Under the pieces are notes generated by a model. The model was given only the letters and a program-made list of their open reading frames with translations, had not been told where the DNA came from and did no database searches. The position numbers and the translations under genes were made by a program. DNA of 64,000 bases from Phoenix dactylifera (taxonomy: Eukaryota; Streptophyta; Magnoliopsida; Arecales; Arecaceae): positions 21,731,646-21,795,645 of the forward strand of contig NC_052399.1 in assembly GCF_009389715.1 (NCBI RefSeq). The letters are read 5' to 3'. Positions 37,158 to 50,098 of this stretch are shown here, one piece after another. Within the stretch, counting starts at the first letter, position 1, and each line of letters begins with the position of its first letter.

Positions 37158-37573
37158 TACCCTGGAGGTTTTCTCCTCAGTATCCTTATGCACTCTAATC
37201 TACAAGGTAATTTCTTTACCAACCTATTGGTTGTTGAGGCCTGTCAGCAAACCCCCTGCCCTTCACCAGGAACTCAACAGAAGTCCAGAGGATTGACTTT
37301 GAAGAGGGTGGAGCCAGTCCTTGAACACTTGTCAGTGATATTAAGGGGAAGATCCCCTAGCTGCGACAAGAGGTGCTGGCATTCAGAGGATTGACTTCCA
37401 AATAAAAACTACTAAAAACTTTTCAAACCTTGATGTATCACATGCTGGGCCCTTGAAGGTGACCTTGTATGTGTTGGACAGAAGTTTGTTGATTAATTGG
37501 TTATGTCAGCAGAAAATGCAATACATTGCTCTACAGAGTTAAACAAAAAAATGAGCAAAAACTGAAAAGGTAG
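37158..37573. other. Unassigned stretch before the LTR fossil
   Basis: It contains a plus-strand open frame to 37394 that partly overlaps the tandem duplication. The frame shows no domain I know and is not called as a gene. Confidence 0.4.
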
Positions 37574-38541
37574 TGTTAAGACCGTAGGCGCTGCCATCTC
37601 ACTAAAACCCGCAGATGATAGTGAAGGCTTAACCATGGTCTTTAAACCGACCATCCCAAGCCTCCCCCCCCCCAACCCGGGATTCGATTGCGACTTGGCC
37701 CACACCGGCCTCCGCCGCGGGCGAACCTTGCTGACTTGGCCCACACCGGCCTCCGCCAACAATCCCCCCCAGCAAGCGAGCCCTACTGACTTGGCCCACA
37801 CCGGCCTCTGCCAACAATTCCTCCCCCCAATAACGAAGTTTTCTTTTGTTTTTTTTATAATCGCTTATCCTGGGAATCAAACCCGTGCCGCTGGCTTTGA
37901 TACCACTGTTAGGACCGTAGGCGCTGCCATCTCACTAAAACCTGCAGGTGATAGTGAAGGCTTAACCATGGTCTTTAAATCGACCATCCCAAGCGCCCCT
38001 CCGGCGTTCGATTGCGATTTGGCCCACACCGGCCTCCGCCGCGGGCGAGCCTTGCTGACTTGACCCACACCGGCCTCTGCCAACAATCCCTCCCCAGCAA
38101 GCGAGCCCTACTGATTTGGTCCACACCGGCCTCCGCCAATAATTCCCCCCCTCAGCAAGGGAGTTTTTTTTTTTTTTTTTATCACTTATCCTGAGAATCG
38201 AACTCGTGCCGCTGGCTCTAATACGATTGTTAGGACCGTAGGCGCTGCCATCTCACTAAAACCCGCAGGTGATAGTGAAGACTTAACCATGGCCTTTAAA
38301 CCGACCATTCCAAGCGCTCCTCCGGCGTTCGATTGCGACTTGGCCCACACCGGCCTCCGCCGCAGGCAAGCCTGGCTGACTTGGCCCACACCGGTCTCCG
38401 CTAACAATCCCCCCAGCAAGCGAGCCCTGCTGACTTGACCCACACCGGCCTCCGCCAACAATTTCCCTCCTAGCAAAGAAGTTTTTTTTTTTTTAATCGT
38501 TTATCCTGGGAATCGAACCCGTGCCGCTGGCTCTGATACCA
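37574..38541 (-). mobile_element. LTR-retrotransposon fossil: triplicated leader with PBS-like sites
   Basis: Three tandem units of about 333, 321 and 313 bp start at 37574, 37907 and 38228. Each begins TGTTA(A/G)GACCGTAGGCG and ends GGCTCTGATACCA or a near copy. The reverse complement TGGTATCAGAGCC matches the 3' end of initiator Met tRNA, the usual primer-binding site of plant LTR elements. Each unit also holds three to four shorter repeats built on TTGGCCCACACCGGCCT. No coding region of the element is present, so it is a non-coding remnant, broken and of uncertain (moderate) age. Confidence 0.6.
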
Positions 38542-38781
38542 ATTTCTTGAGGAAGATCTGAATCAAAACCTTCGAAACAACGAGTATATCACGAAACAAG
38601 AAAGGGGAAAAATAGATCGCACACAATATTTACATGGTTCGGCAAGATTTGCCTACGTCCACGGTGAAGACAACAAACTAGAAATTCAGTATGTAACAAG
38701 AGATTACAAAGTTTTGTTTTTTCTTTTGCTCACAAACCCAAATCCCCATATACCCTATTTCTTTACCTAGTTTTAACCTGG

Positions 38782-38816
<35 letters not shown>

Positions 38817-39328
38817 GATTGATAACCTACTCTCTGTTATGGTAGGTTATCAATATACCCATTTTTCATTGGACAAAAATATCCTTACTTTTTTATAACT
38901 CTTAAGGGTATTTACGTCTTTTTACAATCCCACATTAACTCACCTTTCTCAACCCCCCAATTAATACTTTTTTCCTCTCTCTCTCTTTCATATATATATA
39001 TAAACAAACATACAAACAAATACAAACAAACACACATACATGCATGCATACATACGTACATATATGTATGTATATATATATGGGTACATACCCATATATA
39101 TATATATGGGTATGTACCCATATATATATATATATATACCAAGGAGAGAGAGAGAGAGAGTATTAATTGGGGAGTTGAGAGGGTGAGTTAATGTGGGATT
39201 GTAAAAAGACATGAAATACCCTTAAGAGTCATAAAAAGTAAGGGTATTTTTTATCCAATAAAAAATGGGTAGATTGATAACCTACCATAACAGAGAGTAG
39301 GGTATATATATATATATATATACGGACA

Positions 39329-39363
<35 letters not shown>

Positions 39364-39480
39364 GTATATATATATGCTGTAGGGTTAGAGAAGGACGGGA
39401 GGAGGAGATAAGAGGCGGCAAATAAACCGGGTTTACATGGGTTTGAAACAAAGGAAACTAAATAAAATAAGGAATCTACA
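38542..39480 (-). mobile_element. Probable LTR of the same fossil, split by a MITE
   Basis: This directly follows the PBS-like end. It contains ACATGGTTCGGCAAG and similar words typical of plant LTRs, then a TA microsatellite, the foldback MITE, and LTR-like DNA again up to about 39480. Exact ends are not clear. The family is likely Copia or Gypsy but cannot be resolved without a coding region. Confidence 0.4.
38814..39303. mobile_element. Foldback MITE with long inverted arms
   Basis: The left arm (38814-about 38990) and right arm (about 39140-39303) are inverted copies: CTACTCTCTGTTATGGTAGG on the left reappears as its reverse complement near the right end. The match continues through CATTAACTCACC and AATTAATAC. 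The loop is simple repeats (TA, ACAA and GGTACATACC palindromes). The left arm also has its own small hairpin (ATTGATAACC / GGTTATCAAT). It sits inside a TA microsatellite, consistent with a TA target duplication that cannot be delimited. Confidence 0.75.
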
Positions 39481-41533
39481 GTTGCTACTGCATCTGGGTT
39501 GAAATCAAGACACGTTCAACAGGTAGAACTTGCTCTCTGTTGATTGAAACTGAGAATGAATAATATAGTGATGACAAATTTACACAATTAGCTGAGACTA
39601 CACAGTCTTTTACTCCCATCTATATTCTATTTGGTTTTAATGATAATCTGGCCACTAACAGTTGACTTGAATTGCATGTATTGTACTTCAATCTCAGTTA
39701 GATATATTATCTATCCAAAATTAATTCTAAATACTGTTATAAAAATTTATCACCGGATATCTTCTGCTGGAGGGACTGATAAAGGAAAAGGTACCTGGAA
39801 AATCCAAAGTTTGCATCTTTCCTGATATTTTAGAACAGCAGCTGCTTCAACATCAGGAAAAATGACTTTTACACTCTTAAAGTGAACCAGCCAGAAGAAT
39901 TCAGTGAATGAAGATTGAAAGAAACCATTTTTGACAACAGAACTCCCTTAAAAAAGTATAGAGAAAGGACAACTTTATCCTTTACATAGACAGAACAGGG
40001 AGTTACATAGTTATGCAAATAATGGTAAAGTGATTCATCAGTTATGCAAAACAAATATGAAAAAGACCTTCTGACAAGAAGAAACAGAACCACAAACTGG
40101 AAGACAGAAGGAAAAAAGTGTGCCTCCGTGAAACAACTCAACCATACTCATGTTCTACAGGTAATATATTAGATTGTATTTTAGTCTACACTAATTTATT
40201 CTCCAGCATAGCACCCAAAACATTTAATCAATCTATAGACATTTCCCCAGTCCATGTGGCAAATTACATATCAAAAACATACCTAACGTTAAAAGTGCAC
40301 GCAGCTAAAATTAGAGTGGATAATCTATTCGCATAAATGCTACTACTTCAGCTATAACCTGGGATCGCCTCTTATAGACCAACAATTCTAGTAGTAGGTT
40401 TCTTGAAATGAGATTAACTAATCTCCAGCATGATGTAAAAATGAGGGGGGGAAATCAAAAAGTCAATTATAGAGCATGCTGCAGTGCATGTGACAGAACA
40501 TAAAGAAATCATCCAACAATACAAATAATACATGGAGCCCAAAATAGAAAGGATAATCTTTACGGGTGAAGGTTAATCCCTTAAAATAGAACCTCAAAGC
40601 ATCATTCTATGCCTTCATTCCTAGTTTAATTATACACATTTATCAAAGATGCTTGTCAATGTTATCAAATCTCTCCAAAAAAAAATAATAATAACCAGAA
40701 TAAATGAACTCATGCTTATAGACCAATTTGCTAAGATAAACTGGTTAACAAAATATTGTAGTTAAGAACTACAATGCACTGATTTTGGACTGGTACTGCT
40801 TTAAATTGTGTCATCAGATTTAACTGCAGTAGTGCAGCATACAATGCCACTGCATTTGGCACATCCCTTGTTCAAAGGAAATGCTTCATGTCTTTTCCAT
40901 CCAACTTTCATAGTTTCTATTGTTAGAAAGTAGAATAAACAATTACCAGGTGCATGATCCATGAATCAATTCTGTTCCCTTCACTTACAAATGGATCTAT
41001 AGTATTTATTTTTTTCACAATATTGTCTATGATGATATGTAACATATGGAGTTGGCACTGCCTCAGCATAGAAGTATCTATCAGTTTGAAACATGTTATG
41101 CAATGCAACTTTGGTACAGAACTAGAAAACGAACCATCAACACAGATAACAGGGTGCAGATGGAACAAAGATTTTGATTGTCTTAATGTACAAAATTTAC
41201 TTTCTGAAGTTAAAGATTTTAGATAAGTGTAGCCTGCCTCACACCAAAATCACATATGCAACCTTGAATATGGTCTAATGCATGCTTATAATGCCAGCAC
41301 ATTGTCTCGGTTTTGTGCCATGTTTAGTCTAGAAGAAAACATGTCAGGGTAAGGCCAAGTAGGGGTGAGACTCAAGAAATGGATATAACATGCAACTTAA
41401 AAATAATTTTAATTCAGACCTGGATTCCTGTTTCTTCTATTAGTGACTCCAAAATTATTCTTGATAATTCCCACAGCTCAGCTTGAGCCCCATGAGCCTC
41501 AGTTAATTGTAATTGAGGTAGTAAAAGTTCTAA

Positions 41534-44487
41534 CTGGGAGTAAAAAGAACAAAAAAAAAAAAAATCTTTATGATTGAATCGATATCAGCAGCAAGAAAAT
41601 ATACGGACAGCATACCTTTAGTACATTACAAATAATTGTGGAAGCATCATTTGGGACTTATCATAAAGCAACTTGCATACATTCCTCACCCTATTGTACT
41701 TAAAAAAATACTCCTGTTTTTGGGCTCCATCCTCTTTTAATCTCTTCTTATGTAAAATTTTATTCATATTTCTTGTTAGAGAAGGTAATCTCAAAATTGG
41801 ATTGTGTTTGTGGATTAATCGAACTTGAGTATGATATCTCCAGTTGGTCGGAGGCCTCTTAATGACAATGTGACGATTAAGAAGATCTCAACTTGGTTGG
41901 AGCCTCAATTCCTTGGGTTCTTGGGCAATCTTTTGTCTTCCAACACAAACATGAGAATAAAGTAGACCAAATTGGGTTGAGAGAAACAAACATTGATCCC
42001 TTAAGCTGTGATGTCATGAATATGAAAGGAGAGGGACCAAAGGTATTTTGTGAACAAGCTCAAGTTGAGCGGTCATTTAATTGTTTAAACTAAGAAGGAA
42101 TTCGGATCTTTGATCCAAAGAGGCAAGCATTTTCAACTCTTGAGTCAGAATGCTTGAGATTCGTTCGTGATAATAGCTGTTTGAACTTCTAATCGTTGGT
42201 TCAAACCAAAGAATAAAGAAAGAGGATTTATTTTGTTCGACACTCTCAACCTTACCTCAGTAGCTGGTTGGTGATTTGGTGCCCCGGTATCTACTTGAAA
42301 ACATGTCTCGACCATGTTATTCTCAACCATTCACGAGTAAAATGGAAAAAAAATAAATAAATAAATCATAACTACCGGGAGAAGGATTAGATTATGGAAC
42401 AATCGCATGGTGAGTTGGTGACAGATGAAAAATTTGCTCTAGAGAACAAAGCATATAAGACAGAAAGGAACTTAATTCTTGCTATGAAAATAAACCAAAA
42501 CAAACATTATGAACTTACTAACGATCTCATTCCTCCTGTAGATATAAACACAGCGCTCTTTCGACTTTCAAATCGCATCCACCAGGTCTGAAGGCAAGAA
42601 GCTGCAGAAAGGAGAAATCCAGTAAAAAAAAAGGGGGGGATAAACAATGTTATCAAGCAGTAAAACCATCCATTATAATCCAGAAAAAGAAAAGAAAGGC
42701 AATTTATCAAGACATAATGCAAACGAAGACCATAGTTCTTGAAGATTACGACAAAGATCGCAGTTCTTGGATATTCGCGATGCAACCCTATCCACATATT
42801 TTATCTGCAAACGAGATTCAGTTGGTGTCGTATCGAATCTGAGGATTAAACGTAAATAGGGATTTCAAGAACCGTCGTCCTCCGGCTCTTGCGGCTGTTG
42901 TTGATCAGCTGCCTCGGATTGGTGATTGGACCCACGCGGTCAATCTCCTGGAACTTGCGACGGGCAAGAAATCTTCGGATTCGCGAGGTGGCAGGCTGAG
43001 TGAGGAAGGCGGAGACTGGGGTTGGAAAAAGGCAGGCCGACTGATGATGCCGTCCTTCGAACAAAGGCAGGCCCGGTCTTCAGATAGTCCAACGGATATC
43101 AGAAAAATAATTAAATTAATGAAAAAAATGTTGGGTGCTAAGATTTTTTTTAATAAAACCCCTCTTACCGTAAAGGGATTGCGTGCAAAATTTTTAGGTA
43201 ATAGACTAGACAGCGGGGGTTGGCCCTCTCCAAAATATTCTTAATGCCCAAAATATTTTCAATTGCCTAAGACTTTTTTAAGCTTGCACGGGCCTCACAT
43301 TAAGCTATAGTATATTTGCAATTGATGTGAGTAAGGGATTATAATTCCCATTATATCATCTAATTAAAAAAATTTAATTCCTATTTTTCTTTTTATTGTT
43401 ATTCTTTTAAAATATTTGGTGATGAATTTGAATTTGGGTCCTGAATAATTACAAGGTTTCATTACTATTAGACTTTATGTTCCTTGCATTACATTATGAG
43501 TAACTTTTTTGTTTTTTTGGGAATGAGTAACTTTTTTTTTTTCAGATGCCAGATCTCCCATTATGAAAATAAAGTAATAATCTTTTTTCTTAACCAACGG
43601 CAATCTGGATTCGCCCACTATTCTGTTATAACAACCATCATTTTTTTTTCCCAAGAAAATGAGGAGGCATTGTCCTCCACCAATGCTCCATTAAGAGAAT
43701 GAAGACTAATCTATAATATAATATAATGTGAATAAAGGAGTTATATAAATGTTGCATAGTTTAACATATTAAGATATTCTTTGTAATTTAAATCTCTATG
43801 CAATTTTGGAAATATATTTAATATGGTTCCAAGCATGGTGACTGAAGCAAATAACACCACTTCCTTTTTGGTGTTTGCCAAACAGTTATCACGATTGGAT
43901 AAAAATGGCTGTTATTTAAGGTAAATTAGGTTTTTGAGGGGTCGGATATGCTATGACAAATTAATTGCATTATTAAAAGTACTCAAGAAGGAAGAACCAT
44001 ACTCCAGGAATAACCTTAGTCCTGAAACCCAGGCAAAAATGGTCTCCTCTGCAGTTTGTTATTAAACCTCAATTTTGAAAGAGACTTATTTTGGCGTCAG
44101 CCAGATCCTATGGTTGGAACAAGCTAGACTACATTTTTTTATGCAGAATTCGACTTTGAATGACTTACAAGCCATTTGACAGTGAACCTGTTAAAAATTG
44201 GAATTGAATATTGCTTATATTGTTTCAATGGAGAAGGGTAAGCGTGAGAGAAAAGGGGCAGTGTTCAGGTATGGACGGATGGTTCAGCATGTGAAAATGC
44301 AAAAAAAAAAAAAAAAAAAAAAAGAAAAGTAAAGAATGTAAAGAAAATAACAACTTGAATAGATCTGAATCCAGAATAATAATCAAACAATCTCCAGAAC
44401 AATCTCTATTTTTTCTAAGTTATACAAGCACAAGGGATGAGTTCCCCACCAATACAGAATTACCAACATATATCTCGGTTATTCAAT
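41534..44487. other. Intergenic DNA between DUF1995 relic and IscA gene
   Basis: Mostly AT-rich with an A-run near 44300. A somewhat GC-richer piece at 42845-43064 could be the old 5' end of the minus-strand DUF1995 gene, but no ATG-led exon with family motifs was found there. Confidence 0.4.
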
Positions 44488-47400
44488 TCACAGACATTGT
44501 CCAGATTTAGGACTCGTACTCTTGTCAGCAGCAAAGGATTTACCACAACTGCAAGTTTGCATTGCGTTTGGGTTCTTAAATGAGAAACCTCCACCAATGA
44601 GTGCATCACTGAAGTCCAGCTGCATACCATATATGAAGAGAAGGCTCTTCGGATCACAAACTGCACAAGTGAAAAAAGGAAAAAAAAAAGGTTGAGTCAA
44701 GGTTTATTGCCAAAAAAATGGAAGGAGAGGAAAAAAGGCTGCTTACTCATTATAACAAACAAACATTCAATCAACTTTAACCCCGCTCCCTCCCTCTCCC
44801 ACAAAAATTAAAAAAAAAAAAGGAAAAAAAAACATACAATCAACAACCCTGATTGTTCTTTTCTGATCTTTCCCCATTAAATGGGTAAGCAATATTCTAC
44901 CACAACCTAGACTACAGTATTATGGCAACAGACCTAGATAGCAATTTTATGTAAGTCACTCAGTTCTACCATGATTACCCATGGTTGTCATCTAAGCAGA
45001 CAACAAAACAAACAGCTAAACTACTACCAAAATCAGCAAAAGTAATATCATCACTAATATGTAATCCATGAGTATTTCATCAAGAAGTCATAAAATTTGC
45101 AGATTCTTCAAATTAGTCAAGAGTTATTGGATAATTTTACTGTTTGGGAACAGTTTGGAGAATCATATGCCAAATAAAAATCAGGAATAACTCGAGATTC
45201 TTATTATAATTTATAGAATAATGTTATTATGCAGTCATTCAACTTTCGTAAAATAGGTACAATATGTGTTTGTTACACAAGCTGCACACGCTATAAGTAA
45301 TATAAGCTATCATTTTATAGCTGATACAAATTATCACGTTGTTGCTCATCTCTTCTAGCTATGCATTAGAACAGAGAATACACAAGTTTGGACAGGTAAT
45401 ACAAGTTAAAAAATATTACGAAATTATGAGTTGTTTAATAACAAATATGTATGCATGGCTAATAAATACTATGGGTTAAATTTTTTGTTGGACCCATTGA
45501 CTTCCTAACCTTTTTATGAAGATGTTATGGAATTTGAGCAAGAGGTGAATGAAACTCATCAAATTTTGATGATTTTCGACATTATTTAGGAGAGAAAAAA
45601 AAGACCCTACCCCCACACCTCAAGCTGCCTTAACCAGCGCCCAGCTGCCTAAATCCTTGGGCAAGTGCACAGGCAGCCCTCTAGACCTAAGGGAGCTGCC
45701 TATGACCTAAGATGCTTAGGGAAAAAAGCTGGATTGGGTGTTGGGGCTGGGCGGGCATGTCAGGGGAAAAGTAACTTTGGCATGGAGTTATCCCAAGGCA
45801 GCCAACAGCTATGGGAACAGCAGGATTCAGTAGCAGCAGGCCAGTGGCCGTGTCAAAGGTGGCAGGAACAAGGCACAAGAATAGCTGCTGCTGTGGTCAC
45901 TCCCATGGGAAGCAACTAGTGCTCCTTGCAACAGCCCCCATAGGCAGTGGTACCTGCTGTTGTCCTCAAATTACCGTAGGCAGCAGCAGCTGCAGCTATT
46001 GTAACTGCTGCTGCCATGGGAAGCATGCCGGCACCTGCTGCTGCAGTGGGTGCCTTGATACCTGAGCGTCAACCTAGTCAATGAGGCACCCCCAGCCACC
46101 CAGTTAAGGCCTACTGTGTTTAGAAACATTGAATTTCATGTATTCTTGTCCTTGTTTGGCTTTCAGACACTATATGTTCAGCCTATATTACAGTTAAATC
46201 TATATTCAGTTACTCAAATATTTCTTCACTTCAAGTTAGTACCTTACTCCTCTATATGACAATACTGGAACTTGAACTGCCAGGTAATGATAGTTAAAAA
46301 AACAGAGTGTAAGTGCCAAGGGTGAGAATTTTCTTTGAGTGATTCTGTTTCGGCGCATTCTCCCTGTACATTGCTTTATTCAAAAAATGGAAACCCAGAA
46401 AGAGAAGATTATCTTTGTTTCTTGCATGTCGTCCAGTGTGTAAACTATGAATAATCACTGCATGTCAAATAGTTAACACCTATTGATGGCTAGCCAATTT
46501 GAAATCTGTATATCATAGCCAAATTCTCTTAACTATTTTAACAGCTAAAGAAGAACTTATGTAAAAGAGATTAATATTAATCAGGTAAAAATACTCTATG
46601 CAGTATTGTCAAATTATATTTTACAGTCGGAGGGAAGGAAAGGTTTTTTTTCTAAAGAATTGATCAGGAAAATCACTAAATATGATGTCTTCAAAAATTA
46701 TGCTTATAAGGAATTGCCTCCCTAAGGTTTCAAGTTTCATGAATCATCAGCATTAAAGAGCAGGTTCCTACACTTCTTCATCTTAAAGGATGCCAAGCTA
46801 TATTTCATCACATTTTAGAATGAACAACAAATATGATATTTCAATAGAATTTTTTTTTAAAGTTCCTGCATGCAGTAGTAATCGCTCTGTTGATGTCAAA
46901 AGAAAAGGGAGAACAAGAATCACATGCAGATCAAAAAAAGCTATGCAATTTTATGATGGATTAGTTACATCTTGTATTGATTTAAGTGTCAAACATCAGG
47001 TATGAAATACTGGTTGAGCAATAAATAAAATCCACATAAAAGAAAAACAAAACCTTACCAATTGTGAAACCATCATATTCTATAACCGAATCATCAGATC
47101 TTGTATTAGCTCGACTATCAAACTCCATAGTGTAAGACATGCCAGAGCAACCACCTTGCTTAACTCCAATTCTTAAGCACAGATCTTCATTTCGTTCCGA
47201 CCTTACCTTATTCAGATGGTTCAACGCCTTGTCAGACACCGAAATTGCAGGTGCAACATTACCAGAGGCCAGTGCTGCTGCAACTTCGAAGAAATAACTA
47301 TGAGATATTGTCTCCCAAAAAAAAAATATATCCAGCTAAAACTTGATATTTGTCACAAATCTGATTACCCATTCAGAATAACGAAAGTCCTGAAAGAACA

Positions 47401-49329
47401 CTATACATCAAAAAAAATCCTGTTTCATATTGAAAACTTGGTCCTCTCACAGGTTATTTATTACACAGAACCAAGAGAAATGACTTATCCAATCCTCATT
47501 TGTAAGTTGACAACTGCTATGTGGGAAAAAATTAAAGATACAATAAGTAAATGGCATAAATACATAATTATAAGTAGAATATACTTTACTGATGTGATCT
47601 ACACAAAAATTGCCACAATAATACATGATCAAGCCAAAAATCCAGAAAATTATTAACATTTTTCCATTTAGATGAAACAAAATCAATTTGAGATCAAATC
47701 GGCAGCCAAGCATGCAGGATAACTATGGATGAGGTAACATACAAGCAGGTAACAGGAGCTTAAGAACAAGTGCAGGGTACTCTCTTGACTTAAAAGAAAA
47801 AAGAAAGAGAAATTAGGGGAAAAAAGAGAAAATGCATACCAATTACATCATATGAATGTAAGCAATCAATCTGCAAACTTCAGAATAAATAGGTTTCAAC
47901 AAATCTTAAATACATGCTGAGAAAATGCCCTCAGAAGGTGGGATGAGTATAAGGTAAGAAGATGGGGATCAGCTCCTCCTAATCTTAGAACAAAGACATT
48001 CTAGCTTTTTGTGGAAGCTGTAGCATCTAGCCTCCATCCCCCCTCCCAGAAATCCAGATTCTGTTCAGCGAACTTTAAAAGTTTCCATAGGTAAGTGTTA
48101 GCCACTTAAAATGTCATGAGAATTCAATTACTTCCTCACCACATGGTTTAGGTTTCTGAGGTCAGGCAGTACTAAATCTTAAAAAGAGTACCATGGAATT
48201 CTGTACCAGTGGAGAAGAGGGAAAGCAGACAGGAACAAATAAAAGAAGATAAATTGAATAACTCCACTTGAACAAAGCTTCAAAAGTCTATATATTGTAA
48301 ACTCATTATATCTCGATATTCAAACTCTCTACCCTAAGGGGCTTTTTGGTTAAAAAGTTTTGATAAAACAAATTTATATAAAATTTAAAATCAATGAGTT
48401 TTACAAAAAAAATAAATAGTTGCTCAGTTCTTCTTCAATAAAACTTTCTTTGCTAAAACTGATAAGTCGTAAAGCCCACAAAAAAAGTTTTACAAAAAAC
48501 AAGTTCCCCTCCATTTTTCATGAAACATGTGTTACATAAATCATGTTTTACAATTATCTGCTTTAGAAAACTCATAGACAACCAAAATGTCCCTAAAAGA
48601 TTTAGTATAAGGCTACCAGTAGAGAAAGAAGAATGATTCCAAAATGAAAAAACTAAATCCTGTTTATTTGATTATATGGCTTTTGGAAACCCTAAAATCA
48701 CAATCACTATTTCTAAGCCACATTCATAAACTTTATAGGCCAACTGTAGCTCAAAAAAAAATATTACCAAAGGAAAGACTTTAAAACCATTTTTGGGGCA
48801 TTAAAGGAAAAATCATTAATTTGTGGCAGCTTCCACAGGTATTCATTGAAAAGGTCATAACTTCGCTATCTGAGCTTCGATTTGCATGACTCTTAAATCA
48901 CTGGAAGTCTAATTCGTCTGAATAAATTTTAACCACGCAACCTCCCACTTGTGATGGTTTTGGAACAGACCATTCAATTATTGTTGCCAGTAACCTTTTT
49001 TGGTCAGCAATTTGCATCCGATGCTTTTGTTACACTACCCAGAAGCTTGTTCTCAAGATAACAGAAGAGTCACTGAAACTCAAAACGCATATCCATAATC
49101 CTAGATTCAGTAAAAGAAATTTCAAGATTTCATCATAAATAAAATCTTGAAATCTAATAAAATGAATATGATCCCTTTGTCGCAGTAAAACAAAACATTA
49201 CTACGATTCCTTGCATCTTGATCAAATGGCGCCTTTGCCACTCTTGTGACCTGAATATTCATGTTTGTCTTTGCATGGCATCCGAGCACTATATGTTACA
49301 TCTACATATAGTAACTGAATATATCTACA

Positions 49330-49424
<95 letters not shown>

Positions 49425-49883
49425 TTCACCAAAACAATTCCAGGGTTTCAGAAAGAAATTTCTTTTTCTAATCTCTCTAATCATCATCTGAGTCAGGTCA
49501 ATTTTCGATACATAGCATTAGCGACAAGAATCGATCATCGAAATCAAGAAATAAACAAAACCCATAAACCTGAAAGCAAATCTCAGCGTGCCATGAATAG
49601 TAAAATTCCCAATCAAGAATCCAAGAATTGCAAGGCAATCAATAAACCGGAAGTTTTTAACAAGAGAAATAATATCGGATAGGCGAGAGATCTGGAACAA
49701 ATCTAGAAGGAGCGGAGAAGGGGTGTGGATCACGTCACCTGAAGCCGCGGAGCATCGAATGGAGATGGTCTTCCTGCGGTTGAGAAGGGTAGCGAAAGAA
49801 ATAGAAGAGCGGACGGCGGCCGGTGTCCGGGGATTCCCAGGTAAACGGCAGAGGAAGGAGCCAGGGGTTACGGAGAGCGCCAT
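44488..49883 (-). CDS. CPISCA: Chloroplast IscA-type iron-sulfur assembly protein
   Basis: A-type carrier/scaffold for Fe-S cluster delivery in plastids. Three minus exons, 49739-49883, 47059-47277 and 44488-44660, join at codons split after one base and give 178 aa. Exon 1 ([20 protein letters not shown]...) is a Ser/Arg/Ala-rich plastid transit peptide. Exon 2 carries [17 protein letters not shown] and [19 protein letters not shown]; exon 3 reads [32 protein letters not shown] and CSCGKSF. The three conserved ligand cysteines (GCSG, CSCG) are all present. The C-terminus extends about 12 residues beyond CGKSFAA, slightly longer than the Arabidopsis protein as I recall it. Introns are 2461 and 2398 nt and carry a MITE, a TA repeat and a GC-rich island. 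It looks functional. Confidence 0.94.
45598..46110. other. GC-rich, GCTGCC/CAGCAG-rich island in IscA intron 2
   Basis: About 500 bp of GC-rich DNA with many GCTGCC and GCAGCAG words stands out in an AT-rich intron. A short plus frame is open but has no domain. It is probably a fragment of a GC-rich repeat or captured coding DNA. No termini or target duplication were found. Confidence 0.4.
48338..48593. mobile_element. Tourist-like MITE in IscA intron 1
   Basis: A 256-bp element has inverted ends GGGGCTTTTTGGTT and, as reverse complement of the right end, GGGACATTTTGGTT. TAA flanks both sides (48335-48337 and 48594-48596). It is smaller and AT-richer than the one at 14.3 kb but of the same PIF/Harbinger type. 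There is no coding capacity. Confidence 0.75.
49333..49421. repeat. (TA)n microsatellite
   Basis: About 44 uninterrupted TA units lie in the first intron of the IscA gene, roughly 320 bp from exon 1. Confidence 0.95.
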
Positions 49884-50098
49884 GAGAGGCGGGGAGAGAG
49901 AGACCGGAATTCTTGGAGAAAAAAAGTTCCAACAAAATCCAAGAATCCTCGCTTCTTTTCTTCTGAAACTCTCGGTTCAGTTTTACCCCACCGCCAGAAT
50001 GGGGGCTTGCCCGCCTGCCTCACTTCTGGTTCGGTGGGACCCACTTCCAATTTTTTCAATTATAAATTTAAGTATCTGGGTAATATTGAGACGCGGTG

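Larger units (their letters stand above)
34011..41533 (-). pseudogene. Decayed DUF1995-family chloroplast protein gene
   Basis: Five minus-strand exons can be read with GT-AG borders: 41420-41533 (ELWELSRIILESLIEETGIQ), 39795-39875 (VKVIFPDVEAAAVLKYQ), 36508-36644 (SDLKPADDEVEVIVMIGPDY), 34237-34329 (VVYSMRLLPSGAILRCHP) and 34011-34132 (LWKVFYDDVNRPNRYLLAKE, stop at 34011-34013). Order and content fit the DUF1995 family, which includes photosystem II assembly factor LPA3. Exon borders at 41420/39875 and 39795/36644 are in phase 0. The 36.5-kb exon lacks one base after GPDYQML, the 34.2-kb exon has an early stop and an extra G at its donor (CCAGG before GTGAGC), one expected exon between 34.4 and 36.5 kb was not found, and no N-terminal exon is evident. 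It is probably a pseudogene. The family call is from memory of motifs. Confidence 0.55.

Noticed and set aside
37574-38541. CRISPR-like regular repeats
   Set aside because: Units are over 300 bp, contiguous, have no unique spacers, and end in a retroelement primer-binding-like site in a plant genome.
40935-41170. Minus-strand frame with LRQCQLHMLHIIIDNIVKK and plausible splice sites
   Set aside because: It looked like an exon of the DUF1995 relic, but exons 41420-41533 and 39795-39875 join in frame without it and I could not match it to any family.
42507-42600. Possible 5' exon on minus (CLQTWWMRFESRKS)
   Set aside because: Splice-like borders are present, but it has no DUF1995 motif, no transit-peptide character and no linkage in phase.
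45665-45919. Plus-strand frame in the IscA intron
   Set aside because: Composition-driven Gly/Gln/Ala-rich frame with no domain, inside an intron.
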